Source: Candidatus Jordarchaeia archaeon
Lineage (GTDB): Archaea > Asgardarchaeota > Jordiarchaeia > Jordiarchaeales > Freyrarchaeaceae
Direction: 5' to 3'
DNA length: 17,217 nucleotides
NCBI GenBank assembly: GCA_018383835.1
Contig: JAHAWR010000021.1
Coordinates: 1 to 17,217, forward strand
A program made the position numbers and the translations under genes. Each line of letters begins with the position of its first letter. Position 1 is the first letter of the stretch. Shown in pieces: positions 7,064 to 14,211 of the stretch. The notes below the pieces were generated by a model. It searched no databases. It saw nothing but the letters and a program-made list of their open reading frames with translations, and was not told the origin of the DNA.

Positions 7064-7079
7064 CCTTAATGTATTAAGG
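7064..7079. promoter_or_regulatory. Palindromic operator-like site at the MNT gene promoter
   Basis: CCTTAAT at 7064-7070 and ATTAAGG at 7073-7079 form a perfect 7-bp inverted repeat with a 2-nt spacer. It lies between the minus-strand TATA-like box (about 7088-7097) and the TTG at 7052, exactly where transcription should begin, the usual position for a repressor site in archaea. Autoregulation of a toxin-antitoxin module would explain it; this is inference. Confidence 0.5.
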
Positions 7080-7085
7080 AGGGGA

Positions 7086-7099
7086 TTCTATTTATTTTT
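7086..7099 (-). promoter_or_regulatory. TATA-like box of the MNT-like gene
   Basis: The minus strand is AAAAATAAATAGAA here. It is centred about 40 nt before the TTG at 7052, with the palindrome 7064-7079 in between. Confidence 0.45.
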
Positions 7100-7255
7100 T
7101 TCTTTCTTCGAGTCTCTTTGGGTGGTGCACGGGTGAGGGGTGGGCTGAGGGTGCCTTATAGTCCTTCCCCTATTTCTGGGTTCCCTGCGGAGGATGGATT
7201 TTTGACTGCTTCTTGGCGCACCCCGAGGTGGCTTTCGGGAGCTGATAAGCTAGTA

Positions 7256-7267
7256 AACTATTTATGC
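7256..7267 (+). promoter_or_regulatory. TATA-like box of the acyl-CoA synthetase gene
   Basis: AACTATTTATGC is about 40 nt before the TTG at 7302. Initiation about 26 nt downstream would give a leader of around 15 nt that contains GGAGGT at 7288-7293. Confidence 0.45.
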
Positions 7268-7301
7268 TGTTGGCGCGTTGCGGTCTTGGAGGTTACGTAG
7301 C

Positions 7302-8774
7302 TTGAAGGGCGGACTGGATGAGGCCTTTAATCCTGAAAGTGTTGCTGATGTTGGCGCCTCCAGTAAGAGGGGTTATTTCTTCCTCAGGTCGTTCCTGAGG
7401 TTTAAGGGCAGAGTGTATGCTGTAAATCCCGGAAGAAGTGAGATACCGGAGCTGGGGTTGAAGGTTTATCCGCGCGTGACAGATATCCCTGACAAGGTGG
7501 ACTTCGTCTTCATTGAGACGCCAGCGCACACGGTGCCAGGGATCGTTGAGGACTGCGTCAAGAAGGGAGTGAAACTCGTTGCCATATTTACTGCTGGCTT
7601 CAGTGAAACAGGGCGCAGGGAGGGAATAGAGCTGGAAGAGAGGATCAAAGAGGTCATTAAGGGGAGCGGTACGCGCGTCCTCGGACCCAACTGCCTTGGA
7701 CTCTACAACCCGAAGATTGGCCTCGCATGGAGGGCTAACCTCCCCCTCGAGGCCGGTGACGTCGCCTTCATAAGCCAGAGTGGGGGCTTAGCCAACCTCG
7801 TGATACTCTACGGCTACACTAGGGGGCTGAGGTTCAGTAAGGTGGTGAGCTTCGGCAACGCCTGCGACATCGGGCTGGAGGAGCTCCTGCTCTACTTCAG
7901 AGACGACGGCGAGACAAGGGTTGTGGCGGCTTATATTGAGGGCGTAAAGGACGCCAGGGGCTTGGCGGAGACGTTCTTGGATGTCTCCATGAGGAAACCC
8001 CTTGTAGTGTGGAAGGGTGGGAGAAGCGAGGATGGAGCCCGAGCCTGCGCCTCCCACACTGGCTCCCTTGCGGGGAGCCACAGGATATGGGGTGCCGTTT
8101 TCAGGCAGACGGGGGTCGTAGAGGTTAGGACGCTTGAGGAGCTCGTCGACACGGCGCTCACCCTCTCTTTCCTCCCCCCGATACGGGGGAACAGGGTTGG
8201 CAGCATATCTATTAGCGGCGGCGCAAGCGTCACCATAAGCGACCTCCTTTCCGAAGCAGGCTTCAGAGTTCCTCCCCTGAATGAGGAGACCATTAGAAGA
8301 ATCGACGAGGAGGTTAGGCGTGTTTACCCTGAGGGGATAAGTGTAGTCAATCCAGTTGACGTGTCCGCCGCGTACTACAACCCCGGCGCCGTCTCAGCGG
8401 TGATAGACGCCATGACGAGCGACCCGAACATTGACCTCATAGTCTTCGACCTCCCAGTCATGTACCTGGCTTACAGCTGGAGGCAGAGCGACGTCTTCAG
8501 AGGGGAGTTCATGGAGGCACTTATAAAGTCCGGCAAGAACGCCATAGGGAAAGGGAAACCGTTCGCCGTAGTCCTCTCACCAGTAGGGGACGAGGCACTG
8601 TGGGTCAGGCTGAGGGACACGCTGGTCAAGGAGAAAATACCGGTCTACCCGGACATGAGAAGGACATGTGACGCACTAAGAAACGCTAAATCCTACTACG
8701 ACTTTATAGAAAGAAGGAAGAAACCAGAGGTCTACCAAGTGGCTGAAGCAAGCATTCCACTACAGGCAACATGA
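7302..8774 (+). CDS. acdA: ADP-forming acyl-CoA synthetase (acetate-CoA ligase), alpha subunit
   Basis: A 490-residue protein with the three alpha-subunit domains of the NDP-forming acyl-CoA synthetase family, which converts acyl-CoA, ADP and phosphate to acid, CoA and ATP. Visible are the CoA-binding Rossmann segment (FNPESVADVGAS, about 9-20; VYAVNPGR, about 38-45), the succinyl-CoA-ligase-like segment (VLGPNCLG, about 126-133; FISQSGGLA, about 156-164), SFGNACD (about 183-189), and the phosphohistidine loop ASHTGSLAG with His252. The last third (NPVDVSAAYY onward) is the third domain. The ATP-grasp beta subunit is not fused and not in the window; separate alpha and beta genes are known in Pyrococcus. 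TTG at 7302 is chosen because GGAGGT lies 8 nt before it and family homology begins there; TTG 7278 is possible. In archaea the enzyme makes ATP during peptide and sugar fermentation. Confidence 0.9.
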   Translation: MKGGLDEAFNPESVADVGASSKRGYFFLRSFLRFKGRVYAVNPGRSEIPELGLKVYPRVTDIPDKVDFVFIETPAHTVPGIVEDCVKKGVKLVAIFTAGFSETGRREGIELEERIKEVIKGSGTRVLGPNCLGLYNPKIGLAWRANLPLEAGDVAFISQSGGLANLVILYGYTRGLRFSKVVSFGNACDIGLEELLLYFRDDGETRVVAAYIEGVKDARGLAETFLDVSMRKPLVVWKGGRSEDGARACASHTGSLAGSHRIWGAVFRQTGVVEVRTLEELVDTALTLSFLPPIRGNRVGSISISGGASVTISDLLSEAGFRVPPLNEETIRRIDEEVRRVYPEGISVVNPVDVSAAYYNPGAVSAVIDAMTSDPNIDLIVFDLPVMYLAYSWRQSDVFRGEFMEALIKSGKNAIGKGKPFAVVLSPVGDEALWVRLRDTLVKEKIPVYPDMRRTCDALRNAKSYYDFIERRKKPEVYQVAEASIPLQAT

Positions 8775-8914
8775 ACGTCGATCCGCACCCATGAAAAACC
8801 CTACCAGCTTCTCCCAGAGACTCATCTCCGAGGCTAAAAGGGTTTAAATGTTTATTCCCACCACTTTCGTTCTTAACTTTTCTTGACCGCCCGTTGGGGT
8901 GACGGAAACGTGGT

Positions 8915-9694
8915 TTAGAGGTGCCTCTCAACGAAGTCCCTGATTTTCTCGTAGTACTTCTCGCCCGCGACGAACCATAGGTCGTTGTGGTCTGCCCCCG
9001 GGATGATGAAAAGCTCCTTGTCGTCCGCGCCAGAGCTCTTGTATAACTCAACCGCCTCGTCTAGGGGTATGAGGGTGTCGTTTTCGGCGTGTATTATCAG
9101 CGTCGGAACCCTAACCTCCCTTATCTTCGCCTTGTTCGACACGGCCTCAAGCTTCTCCCTCAGCTCCCCACTAACCCTAACCCCGAAGAGGTCAAGGAAC
9201 AGAGTGAAGGTGTTCGCCACCCCGCTCTCAACTATCAGCCCGTCAACCTCGCCCTGGTAGTGGTATGCCAGCTCGACTGCTGGGATGCTCCCAAGTGAGC
9301 GCCCCATAACAAACAACCCATCCCAGCCCTCTTCCGAGGCCACGTCCTTAAACCTCCTGAAGACGGGGTGGGCGTCGCGCAGCAGGCTCGTTACCGTGGG
9401 GCTCCCCCCGCTCAACCCATACCCCCTGTACTCGGCCACGAAAAGGTTAATGCCTCTATCCGTAAAGAGCCAAGAGAACCCGTCGTAGTCTCCAGCAGTC
9501 TCGCCGTTGCCGTGAAAGTAGAGGATCGCTGGGTGCCCCTCGCCGCAAGCGTAGAACTTGCACCCCAAACGAACCTCACCACCAACATCAACGAAACACG
9601 CGACGCCAGCCCCAACAGAAAGGTCTCTTCTAGGGTAAAAAATAAGCTTCAAGACCTCTGGAAGCTCCAGGAAAGACAAGTCCACATCATGCAA
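8915..9694 (-). CDS. Alpha/beta hydrolase (BEM46/ABHD-like serine hydrolase)
   Basis: A 259-residue hydrolase. The oxyanion region is ILYFHGNGE (about 57-65), followed by LFVAEYRGYGLSGG (about 84-97), the typical strand 4 of BEM46/ABHD13-like enzymes. The catalytic triad is Ser133 in GRSLGS, Asp206 in HAENDTLIP and His236 in GADHND. There is no signal peptide or membrane helix. The TTG at 9694 gives a short leader behind a GCTTAAAT box near 9730-9737; CGAGG just upstream is a weak ribosome-binding site. It differs from the hydrolase at 4169-4969 (GRSLGS versus GVSMGG elbow) and is not a recent copy. It converges on the acyl-CoA synthetase gene with 140 bases between them. Substrate unknown; esterase or thioesterase is likely. 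Confidence 0.88.
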   Translation of the reverse strand: MHDVDLSFLELPEVLKLIFYPRRDLSVGAGVACFVDVGGEVRLGCKFYACGEGHPAILYFHGNGETAGDYDGFSWLFTDRGINLFVAEYRGYGLSGGSPTVTSLLRDAHPVFRRFKDVASEEGWDGLFVMGRSLGSIPAVELAYHYQGEVDGLIVESGVANTFTLFLDLFGVRVSGELREKLEAVSNKAKIREVRVPTLIIHAENDTLIPLDEAVELYKSSGADDKELFIIPGADHNDLWFVAGEKYYEKIRDFVERHL

Positions 9695-9726
9695 GCCTCG
9701 CTCACCCAGAGCAACATCAAAACCAA

Positions 9727-9738
9727 CGAAATTTAAGC
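9727..9738 (-). promoter_or_regulatory. TATA box of the second alpha/beta hydrolase
   Basis: The minus strand reads TGCTTAAATTTC, centred about 38 nt before the TTG at 9694, leaving a leader of about 12 nt. Confidence 0.45.
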
Positions 9739-9774
9739 ATTATCAAGCACCATCAGAGACGCCGGGGAACCACC

Positions 9775-10020
9775 TCAATCCAGGCGGCTTCGCCCCCTCA
9801 ATAGGCAGACATGAGAGAACCCGATTAGTAGGAGGACTATAGTGGCAGTCAAATACTGATGGAGTTCACGTGTCTTCGGAGAGCGCTTCCTCTTAATCGC
9901 CACGTAGGCAGGGTTCAACGCTTTCTCCACAACCTGTTGCGTGGCGGAGATGTCCAGTTGCACCTTCCACTCTTCCAGAGCCTCAAGAGCTTCCTCCAAA
10001 CACAAGCCCAATAAAAACAA
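9775..10020 (-). CDS. HEPN-domain-like small protein, probably degenerate
   Basis: An 81-residue frame with a HEPN-like core: LEEALEALEE (about 8-17) as helix 1, then ATQQVVEKALNPAYVAIKRK (about 26-45), which matches the family pattern AQQ..EKALKA.Y, and a KTRELHQYL segment (about 49-57) where the family has R-THxL. The catalytic RX4-6H histidine position carries Arg (KTREL instead of KTHEL), so RNase activity is doubtful. The C-terminal part is hydrophobic and unlike HEPN, suggesting truncation or a frame change near residue 60. The TTG at 10020 has GGAGG exactly 6 nt upstream. HEPN proteins normally pair with an MNT nucleotidyltransferase; the only one here is the degraded ORF at 6720-7052, almost 3 kb away. 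Likely a remnant of a toxin-antitoxin module. Confidence 0.5.
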   Translation of the reverse strand: MFLLGLCLEEALEALEEWKVQLDISATQQVVEKALNPAYVAIKRKRSPKTRELHQYLTATIVLLLIGFSHVCLLRGRSRLD

Positions 10021-10112
10021 CCCCAACCTCCACCATCCACACCCCTACTCAGGGGAACCAGTTTTTGAAAAGTCCTTTAATTAGGAATTTTTGCCTCCGC
10101 CTGCCTGCTGAG

Positions 10113-10125
10113 TTAACTTTAAATA
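10113..10125 (+). promoter_or_regulatory. TATA box of the MFS transporter gene
   Basis: TTAACTTTAAATA contains a strong archaeal TATA element. Initiation about 26 nt downstream (near 10147) gives a 35-nt leader that holds the 12-bp direct repeat and the tiny ORF described separately. Confidence 0.5.
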
Positions 10126-10150
10126 GTCCCTCCCCCTCTTAGTGGAGAAC

Positions 10151-10190
10151 TAAAGTGAAGTGAATGGAAGCTGACGTGTAAAGTGAAGTG
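10151..10190 (+). repeat. Two copies of a 12-bp direct repeat in the MFS leader
   Basis: TAAAGTGAAGTG occurs at 10151-10162 and again at 10179-10190, 28 bases apart start to start. The second copy contains the GTG start codon of the transporter. Between them is ATG GAA GCT GAC GTG TAA (10164-10181), a five-codon ORF ending one base before the GTG. This may be an operator pair or a trace of a local duplication. Confidence 0.5.
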
Positions 10191-11391
10191 GTACAGAGCT
10201 TACTTTCCGTTTAGGGTAGCTAGTGCAGCTACAATTCCGCTGATACCCCTCTACGTGAACCGGCTTGGTGGAGGGCTTGCAGAGGCAGGGTTAGCTGTCG
10301 CCATGTTCAACTTAACAGCGGCCTTTGCCTCGCTGTTTTTTGGCCGGCTTTCAAAGCCGAGAGTTTTGAGGAGCTACGCTCTTGGAGGCTTCCTGGGGCT
10401 CACGCTGGCGAGCGCCGTGTTTTACTCGGCTCCTAGCGTCGTGTACGTCTTTATGGCCAGTGCCATTGCAGGGTTCGCAACTGCCATCTGCGCTTTAGCA
10501 GCCGTTCTGCTCATAGCTGAAACGAACGAGGGCTCCTCATGGAATAGGGAGATAGGGCGGTTCAACAGGGTTAGCGACTTTGGCTGGCTTACAGGCCTAG
10601 TGGTGGGAGCGTTGTGGTCCTACTTTTCAATGGAGAAAGAGGTTTTCATAATATCGGCGACACTAGCGGGGATGAGCTTCGCTTACACCTTCACCGTGCT
10701 CAAACACCACCCATCAGGGGGAATTCACGCGGAAAGGGTCGAAGTGGACTTGGATGGTGAAGCGCACGCCACCAGTTTGGCCGCCCTTTACGTTGCATCC
10801 ACGTTCCTGATGTTCATGTCCACCTCCCTCGGCTACTCTCTCCTCCCATCCTTCATTGTGGGTATGGATGGCACGAGCACGGAGGTCTTCCTCGCCTACG
10901 TTACAAGCACAACAATTTCAGTATTAACGTACCCCCGAGTTGAAGGGCTTTCTAGGGGCGACAACATCCACGTGCAGTCTTGGGCTTCAGCAGGCAGAGT
11001 GCTCATAATGGTGGCGTTCGCCCTCTCGTCCCTGCTGGTGAGAGGCAAAGGTGGAATTGTGCTGGTTATGGCGGCAATGTCCCTGTCAGGGTTCACGTGG
11101 GCCATACTAAACGTGGCTGGCCCAGCAGCGGCAATGAAGCTGGCCCACGAAAAGAAAGGGAAAATCATGGGTGTTTATAACGCAACCATCTTCCTGTCAT
11201 CGATAGCTGGATCCGCCCTAAGCGGGATAATAGCTGAAAGCCTCGGCTACCCAACCCTATTCCTCACCGCAGCCCTACTAACCTTGGCAAGCATCCCCCT
11301 ACTTGAAAGAGCCAGGCTCATGCTAAAAAGATCCACACGGACAGTGACGGCCACCACAACACAAAAATGCGCTACGACAACCTCCAGCTAG
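10183..11391 (+). CDS. Major facilitator superfamily (MFS) transporter
   Basis: A 402-residue polytopic membrane protein with about 12 hydrophobic segments in two halves, separated by a hydrophilic stretch around residues 175-200 (KHHPSGG... to DLDGEAHATS). The loop after helix 2 reads FFGRLSKPRVLRSYALGG (about 52-69), fitting MFS motif A (G-x-L-[aD]-[rK]-x-G-[rk]-[rk]). The N-terminus (SAATIPLIPLYVNRLGGGLAEAG) resembles archaeal drug- or metabolite-efflux carriers of this superfamily. The last 20 residues are Thr-rich and basic. GTG at 10183 is chosen because an in-frame TGA lies just upstream; there is no strong Shine-Dalgarno. Substrate and direction cannot be told. It is a single-gene unit between the HEPN remnant and the broken DAPG-hydrolase gene. 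Confidence 0.88.
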   Translation: MKWYRAYFPFRVASAATIPLIPLYVNRLGGGLAEAGLAVAMFNLTAAFASLFFGRLSKPRVLRSYALGGFLGLTLASAVFYSAPSVVYVFMASAIAGFATAICALAAVLLIAETNEGSSWNREIGRFNRVSDFGWLTGLVVGALWSYFSMEKEVFIISATLAGMSFAYTFTVLKHHPSGGIHAERVEVDLDGEAHATSLAALYVASTFLMFMSTSLGYSLLPSFIVGMDGTSTEVFLAYVTSTTISVLTYPRVEGLSRGDNIHVQSWASAGRVLIMVAFALSSLLVRGKGGIVLVMAAMSLSGFTWAILNVAGPAAAMKLAHEKKGKIMGVYNATIFLSSIAGSALSGIIAESLGYPTLFLTAALLTLASIPLLERARLMLKRSTRTVTATTTQKCATTTSS

Positions 11392-11878
11392 TTAACTTCG
11401 CTTTTCCCTTTTGCTGTATAGTTCTGGGAGGAACTTTGGTAGATTTCCCATTTCTTCTTGGCAGTGTTTACGCAGGTGCTCGGCGAAATCCCTCGGCAAT
11501 GCTGCCGGTATCTTGAAGGTTGACCGCATTCTTGTCCCTCCCGGCATTGCCTCACACTCGTGCACGAGCCAACCTAGCGGGCTCCCGCTCTCGTCAAGTA
11601 TGCTTGCGGCGACCGCGTGCTTGTGGGTTATGGGTATAGGCACGTTGCCCGGCGCCTCCCATCGTATGCGGAACGCGAATTCCTCTTCACCTATGCTCTC
11701 TACGGCGACGTGTACGGCGCCAAAGTGCCCCCTCTCCTTCGGGTGAACCTCCCACGTGAAGCCCTTGTGGTCTTTGGGGTGCCAAAGCGCTTAGCGCTCC
11801 TCATCTATGTTATCCCACCACCAGTCGATCATCTCAGGCGTTACACCCTTCAACTCATGATCACAATAACGTCAACAT
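11392..11878 (-). pseudogene. DAPG-hydrolase-family protein interrupted by an in-frame TAA
   Basis: Minus-strand sequence matching the 2,4-diacetylphloroglucinol hydrolase (PhlG-like) family, zinc enzymes that cleave C-C bonds of acylated phenols. Upstream of the stop: GVTPEMIDWWWDNIDEER. After TAA (11791-11793), in the same frame: ALWHPKDHKGFTWEVHP, GHFGAVHVAVE, LGWLVHECEA, and the C-terminal LRKHCQEEMGNLPKFLPELY. His and Glu of HCQEE correspond to the family's HxxxE metal ligands. The expected residue at the stop is Tyr (ERY.LWHP), so one base change (TAT or TAC to TAA) explains it. No ATG, GTG or TTG follows until GTG 11643, which would omit the N-terminal half. The extreme N-terminus (11853-11878) also needs a frame change to reach ATG 11878. 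Nonsense mutation or base error. Confidence 0.75.
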
Positions 11879-12039
11879 ATTTTATCTCTAATGAAACCCT
11901 CCTCCAACCCTAGTTAATTATGCCTCCACGAAATTTTCGTCAGCTCTTTGCGTTTGAAAAACTCTTTAAGTTTTGTGGCGGTGGCTGCCGTTTGGTTTTT
12001 CCTTGACTTTCTGTTTAAAGGTTAAGTGGGTAGCCGGGT

Positions 12040-12753
12040 TCAGTGAGAGAGGAACCTGAGTTTTAGTATGCTGAGCATTTCCCTTCCGTTTACGATCATT
12101 CCTGTATCGTTGTTGAAGAAGACGTACACGGACTCAGGCTGCTCCGCTGCTATGTTGCCCGCGACCTCTTCGAGCTCTCCCCTGCTGTAAACGTGGGAGT
12201 ACCATGATGTTCTTCCGTGCATTCTGAGGTATACTCTCCCGTTGACGGACATGATGCGCCTTGGCAGGTCTGGGGCATCGACCGATACGAGCGTCAAGTT
12301 GAGGCTGCGCGCCCACCTAACCCACTTGTCGGTGAACCACTCCTCGTTTCTCCACTCCATGGCGAAGCGTGAACCCAATTCTACCTCCTCAACGAATCTT
12401 TCTACTTTTTCCACGCTCTTTCTCGTCGGCTTCATGTTGGGTGGCAGCTGAAAAAGGTAGAAGTCAACTTTCCCGTCTAGGGGGGTGAAGAGCTTCCTGA
12501 ACTTCTGCCACGTGGAGAGTGCCCTCTCATTGAACTTGAAGACGTGGGTCACGAAGCGTGAAACCTTAACAGCCCACCTGAACCACTCAGGCGTTTTCTT
12601 AGCCCAGCTCTTAACTTGGCTTGGAAAAGGGAACCTGTAGTAGCTTGCGTTGAGCTCAACAGAGTTCAAGCCGCTCTCCCTAACATACCAGTCAAAGCTC
12701 CCCTCAGGGTTCCAGAAGTAAGCCCAACCGCTCGTCCCAACGAAAACTCTCAA
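12040..12753 (-). CDS. DUF72 family TIM-barrel-like protein
   Basis: A 237-residue protein with DUF72 signatures: N-terminal VFVGTSGWAYFWNPEG (about 3-18), LNSVELNASYYRFP (about 30-43), FYLFQLPPNMKPT (about 98-110), FAMEWRNEEWF (about 131-141), VYLRMHGRTSWYSHVYS (about 178-194) and VYVFFNNDTG (about 215-224). DUF72 proteins (YecE-like) fold as TIM barrels; biochemical function is unestablished. TTG at 12753 is preferred because GGTGGTGGTG ends 6 nt before it and homology starts immediately; GTG 12768 would add MVVCW. No membrane or signal segments. It stands alone, divergent from the ligase gene. Confidence 0.9.
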   Translation of the reverse strand: MRVFVGTSGWAYFWNPEGSFDWYVRESGLNSVELNASYYRFPFPSQVKSWAKKTPEWFRWAVKVSRFVTHVFKFNERALSTWQKFRKLFTPLDGKVDFYLFQLPPNMKPTRKSVEKVERFVEEVELGSRFAMEWRNEEWFTDKWVRWARSLNLTLVSVDAPDLPRRIMSVNGRVYLRMHGRTSWYSHVYSRGELEEVAGNIAAEQPESVYVFFNNDTGMIVNGREMLSILKLRFLSH

Positions 12754-12976
12754 CCAGCACACCACCACCTAAAACTTGGAGCAGAGCAAAAAATAGTTTT
12801 CCAGTGGGGACGCGAGGAAAAAGATAACTGAAAATGGGGTGGACGCAGACTTGAAGACCCGACCACCTCAGCCAGCAGCCCTCCTTAGTGGTGTAGCCGA
12901 TTAACCCTGGGGGGCTCACGCACCTATCCCGGCGGCTTCGTGTGGACGGCGCCCATTTCCACCGGCGCCTCCGTTG

Positions 12977-12988
12977 GACTTATATGAC
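12977..12988 (+). promoter_or_regulatory. TATA box placing the ligase gene on a leaderless mRNA
   Basis: GACTTATATGAC is centred about 28 nt before ATG 13010, so transcription should begin at or next to the start codon. No Shine-Dalgarno is present, in agreement. Just upstream (about 12951-12968) two GGCGCC blocks can pair with each other. Confidence 0.6.
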
Positions 12989-13009
12989 GCATTCTCTCCT
13001 CGTTAAACT

Positions 13010-14089
13010 ATGAGCGTTGATGATGTCCTGGTCAAGGCTTTGAGGTTTCTTGAGGCCAGAGGGCTAAAGGTTGACCTTTCCGGTGGTGAAGCTAGGAAAC
13101 TGGTTGACACGTTCAGGAGGGGGGCTGAAGGGGGCCGCCAATTAAGCCGTACCACATTGACCCGTCGAACACCGCCATCTACTCCTACCTTGAGGAGGTT
13201 AAACCAGTAGTTTACGCTGAGCAGAAGTTCGACGGAACCCACGTACAGCTTTCGGAGAGAGGCGTCTTCAAGCATGACGGGGCGCTGGTGACCGGAGACC
13301 AGCTCGGCGGCCTACTATACGTCGCCGCCTCAGAGCCCGATAAGGCTGGGTGCATGCTGAGCATGGTTGAAGAGGGATACGTTGTAGAGGCTGAGCTCTT
13401 CGGGAGCATGTACACGCCTATGGGGTTCCACAAGAGTTACGGGAACCCTTCGACCTAGTGGTCTTTGAAGTGGGCGCTGGAGGAAGGTGGATTCCCCCGC
13501 CAGGGAAGTATGATGTATATGAGGAGTTCGGCGTCCCGCACCCTGATGCCGTGGAGGTGAAGTACGAGGGTGCGCTTCAGCTGAAGAAGGAAGTTGAGAG
13601 GGTAGCTGGCAGGCCGGAGTGGTTCGAGGGGGCGGTCGTCAAAGCCCCGTTCAAGCCCTCAGCAGGGAGGTTCGCGATAAGGGAGTACGTGAAGACGGGG
13701 AGCCTCATCATATTCAAGGTCAAAAAGGCCGTTGAAAGGAAGTCCAAGGAGAGGAGGGAGAGGCAAGTGGAAGTAAAGGGGGCCGCGGCTTCTGAGGCAT
13801 ATCAGGCTCTGAAGTGGGAGGCGGTGGATGAAGTGAGAAAAATCGCCGCTGACTGGGGGACAACTACGTTAAGGAAGTGCGAAACACTGCAGCGATCATA
13901 GAGAAAGTGGTGAGGTACCTCAGTGAGGCCCACCCCGAGCTCGTGGAAAAAGCCATGGCGGAGGGGTTCACCGAGAGAGACCTGAGAAAAGCGGTCGGCG
14001 AGGCCATAATGGACGCCAGAAGACAACAGGTAGGGCGCAGGATAGGCAGGTTGCCAAACAACAGCACAAAAATCAGCTTCCCTGAATAG
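13010..14089 (+). pseudogene. ATP-dependent RNA/DNA ligase-like nucleotidyltransferase split by three single-base frameshifts
   Basis: Four consecutive coding pieces give one protein of about 360 residues. Piece 1 (13010-13132) is helical. Piece 2 (13135-13443) reads KPYHIDPSNTAIYSYLEEV, then the adenylation motif AEQKFDGTHVQL (KxDG lysine), and VVEAELFGSMYTPMGFHKSYG. Piece 3 (13444-13857) has DLVVFEVGAGG (motif III-like), RPEWFEGAVVKAPF (motif IV EGxVVK) and IFKVKK (motif V). Piece 4 (13858-14089) is a helical tail (HPELVEKAMAEG, LRKAVGEAIMDARRQQ). All nucleotidyltransferase motifs remain. Every break is cured by one extra G in a G run: 13130-13134, 13441-13443 and 13855-13859. Archaeal Rnl3 enzymes are of similar length, but the N-terminus differs, so the subfamily is open. 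No substitution decay is visible, so sequencing error is a serious alternative. Confidence 0.8.
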
Positions 14090-14130
14090 AGCGGCGGTGC
14101 TCAGCATTCAGCCCACCGCTAGCTTCATCA

Positions 14131-14211
14131 TTACGTCTCCTCTTTCGGGCTCCCGTCCTCGGATACGTAGCGCTTAACTATTGCAGTTGAGTCAAGGTAT
14201 AAGATGTTCAA
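14131..14211 (-). pseudogene. vapC: VapC-type PIN-domain toxin, N-terminal fragment only
   Basis: A 26-codon frame from TTG 14211 to TAA 14131 reads LYLDSTAIVKRYVSEDGSP, the first strand and helix of PIN ribonucleases including the first catalytic Asp (LYLDSTA). The remaining roughly 100 residues, with the other acidic ligands, are absent, so no toxin is made. The antitoxin remnant ends directly upstream, as in a normal vapBC operon. Confidence 0.6.

Noticed and set aside
5751..7280. An insertion sequence as cause of the decayed zone
   Set aside because: No transposase-like translation, terminal inverted repeats or target duplication were found.
11411..11913. Plus-strand frames opposite the DAPG-hydrolase-like gene
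   Set aside because: Family motifs lie on the minus strand in one frame across the TAA; the plus frames have none.
12704..12919. Minus-strand frame upstream of the DUF72 gene (SPPGLIGYTT segment)
   Set aside because: It runs into the DUF72 coding sequence in another frame, has no recognised motif and no good start signal.
12780..12975. G+C-rich stretch examined as a tRNA or other structured RNA
   Set aside because: No cloverleaf, T-loop motif or anticodon arm could be built; only the paired GGCGCC blocks were seen.
13010..14089. A single programmed ribosomal frameshift in the ligase gene
   Set aside because: Three separate shifts at G runs would be needed, without a visible pseudoknot or slippery heptamer pattern; sequencing error or decay is simpler.
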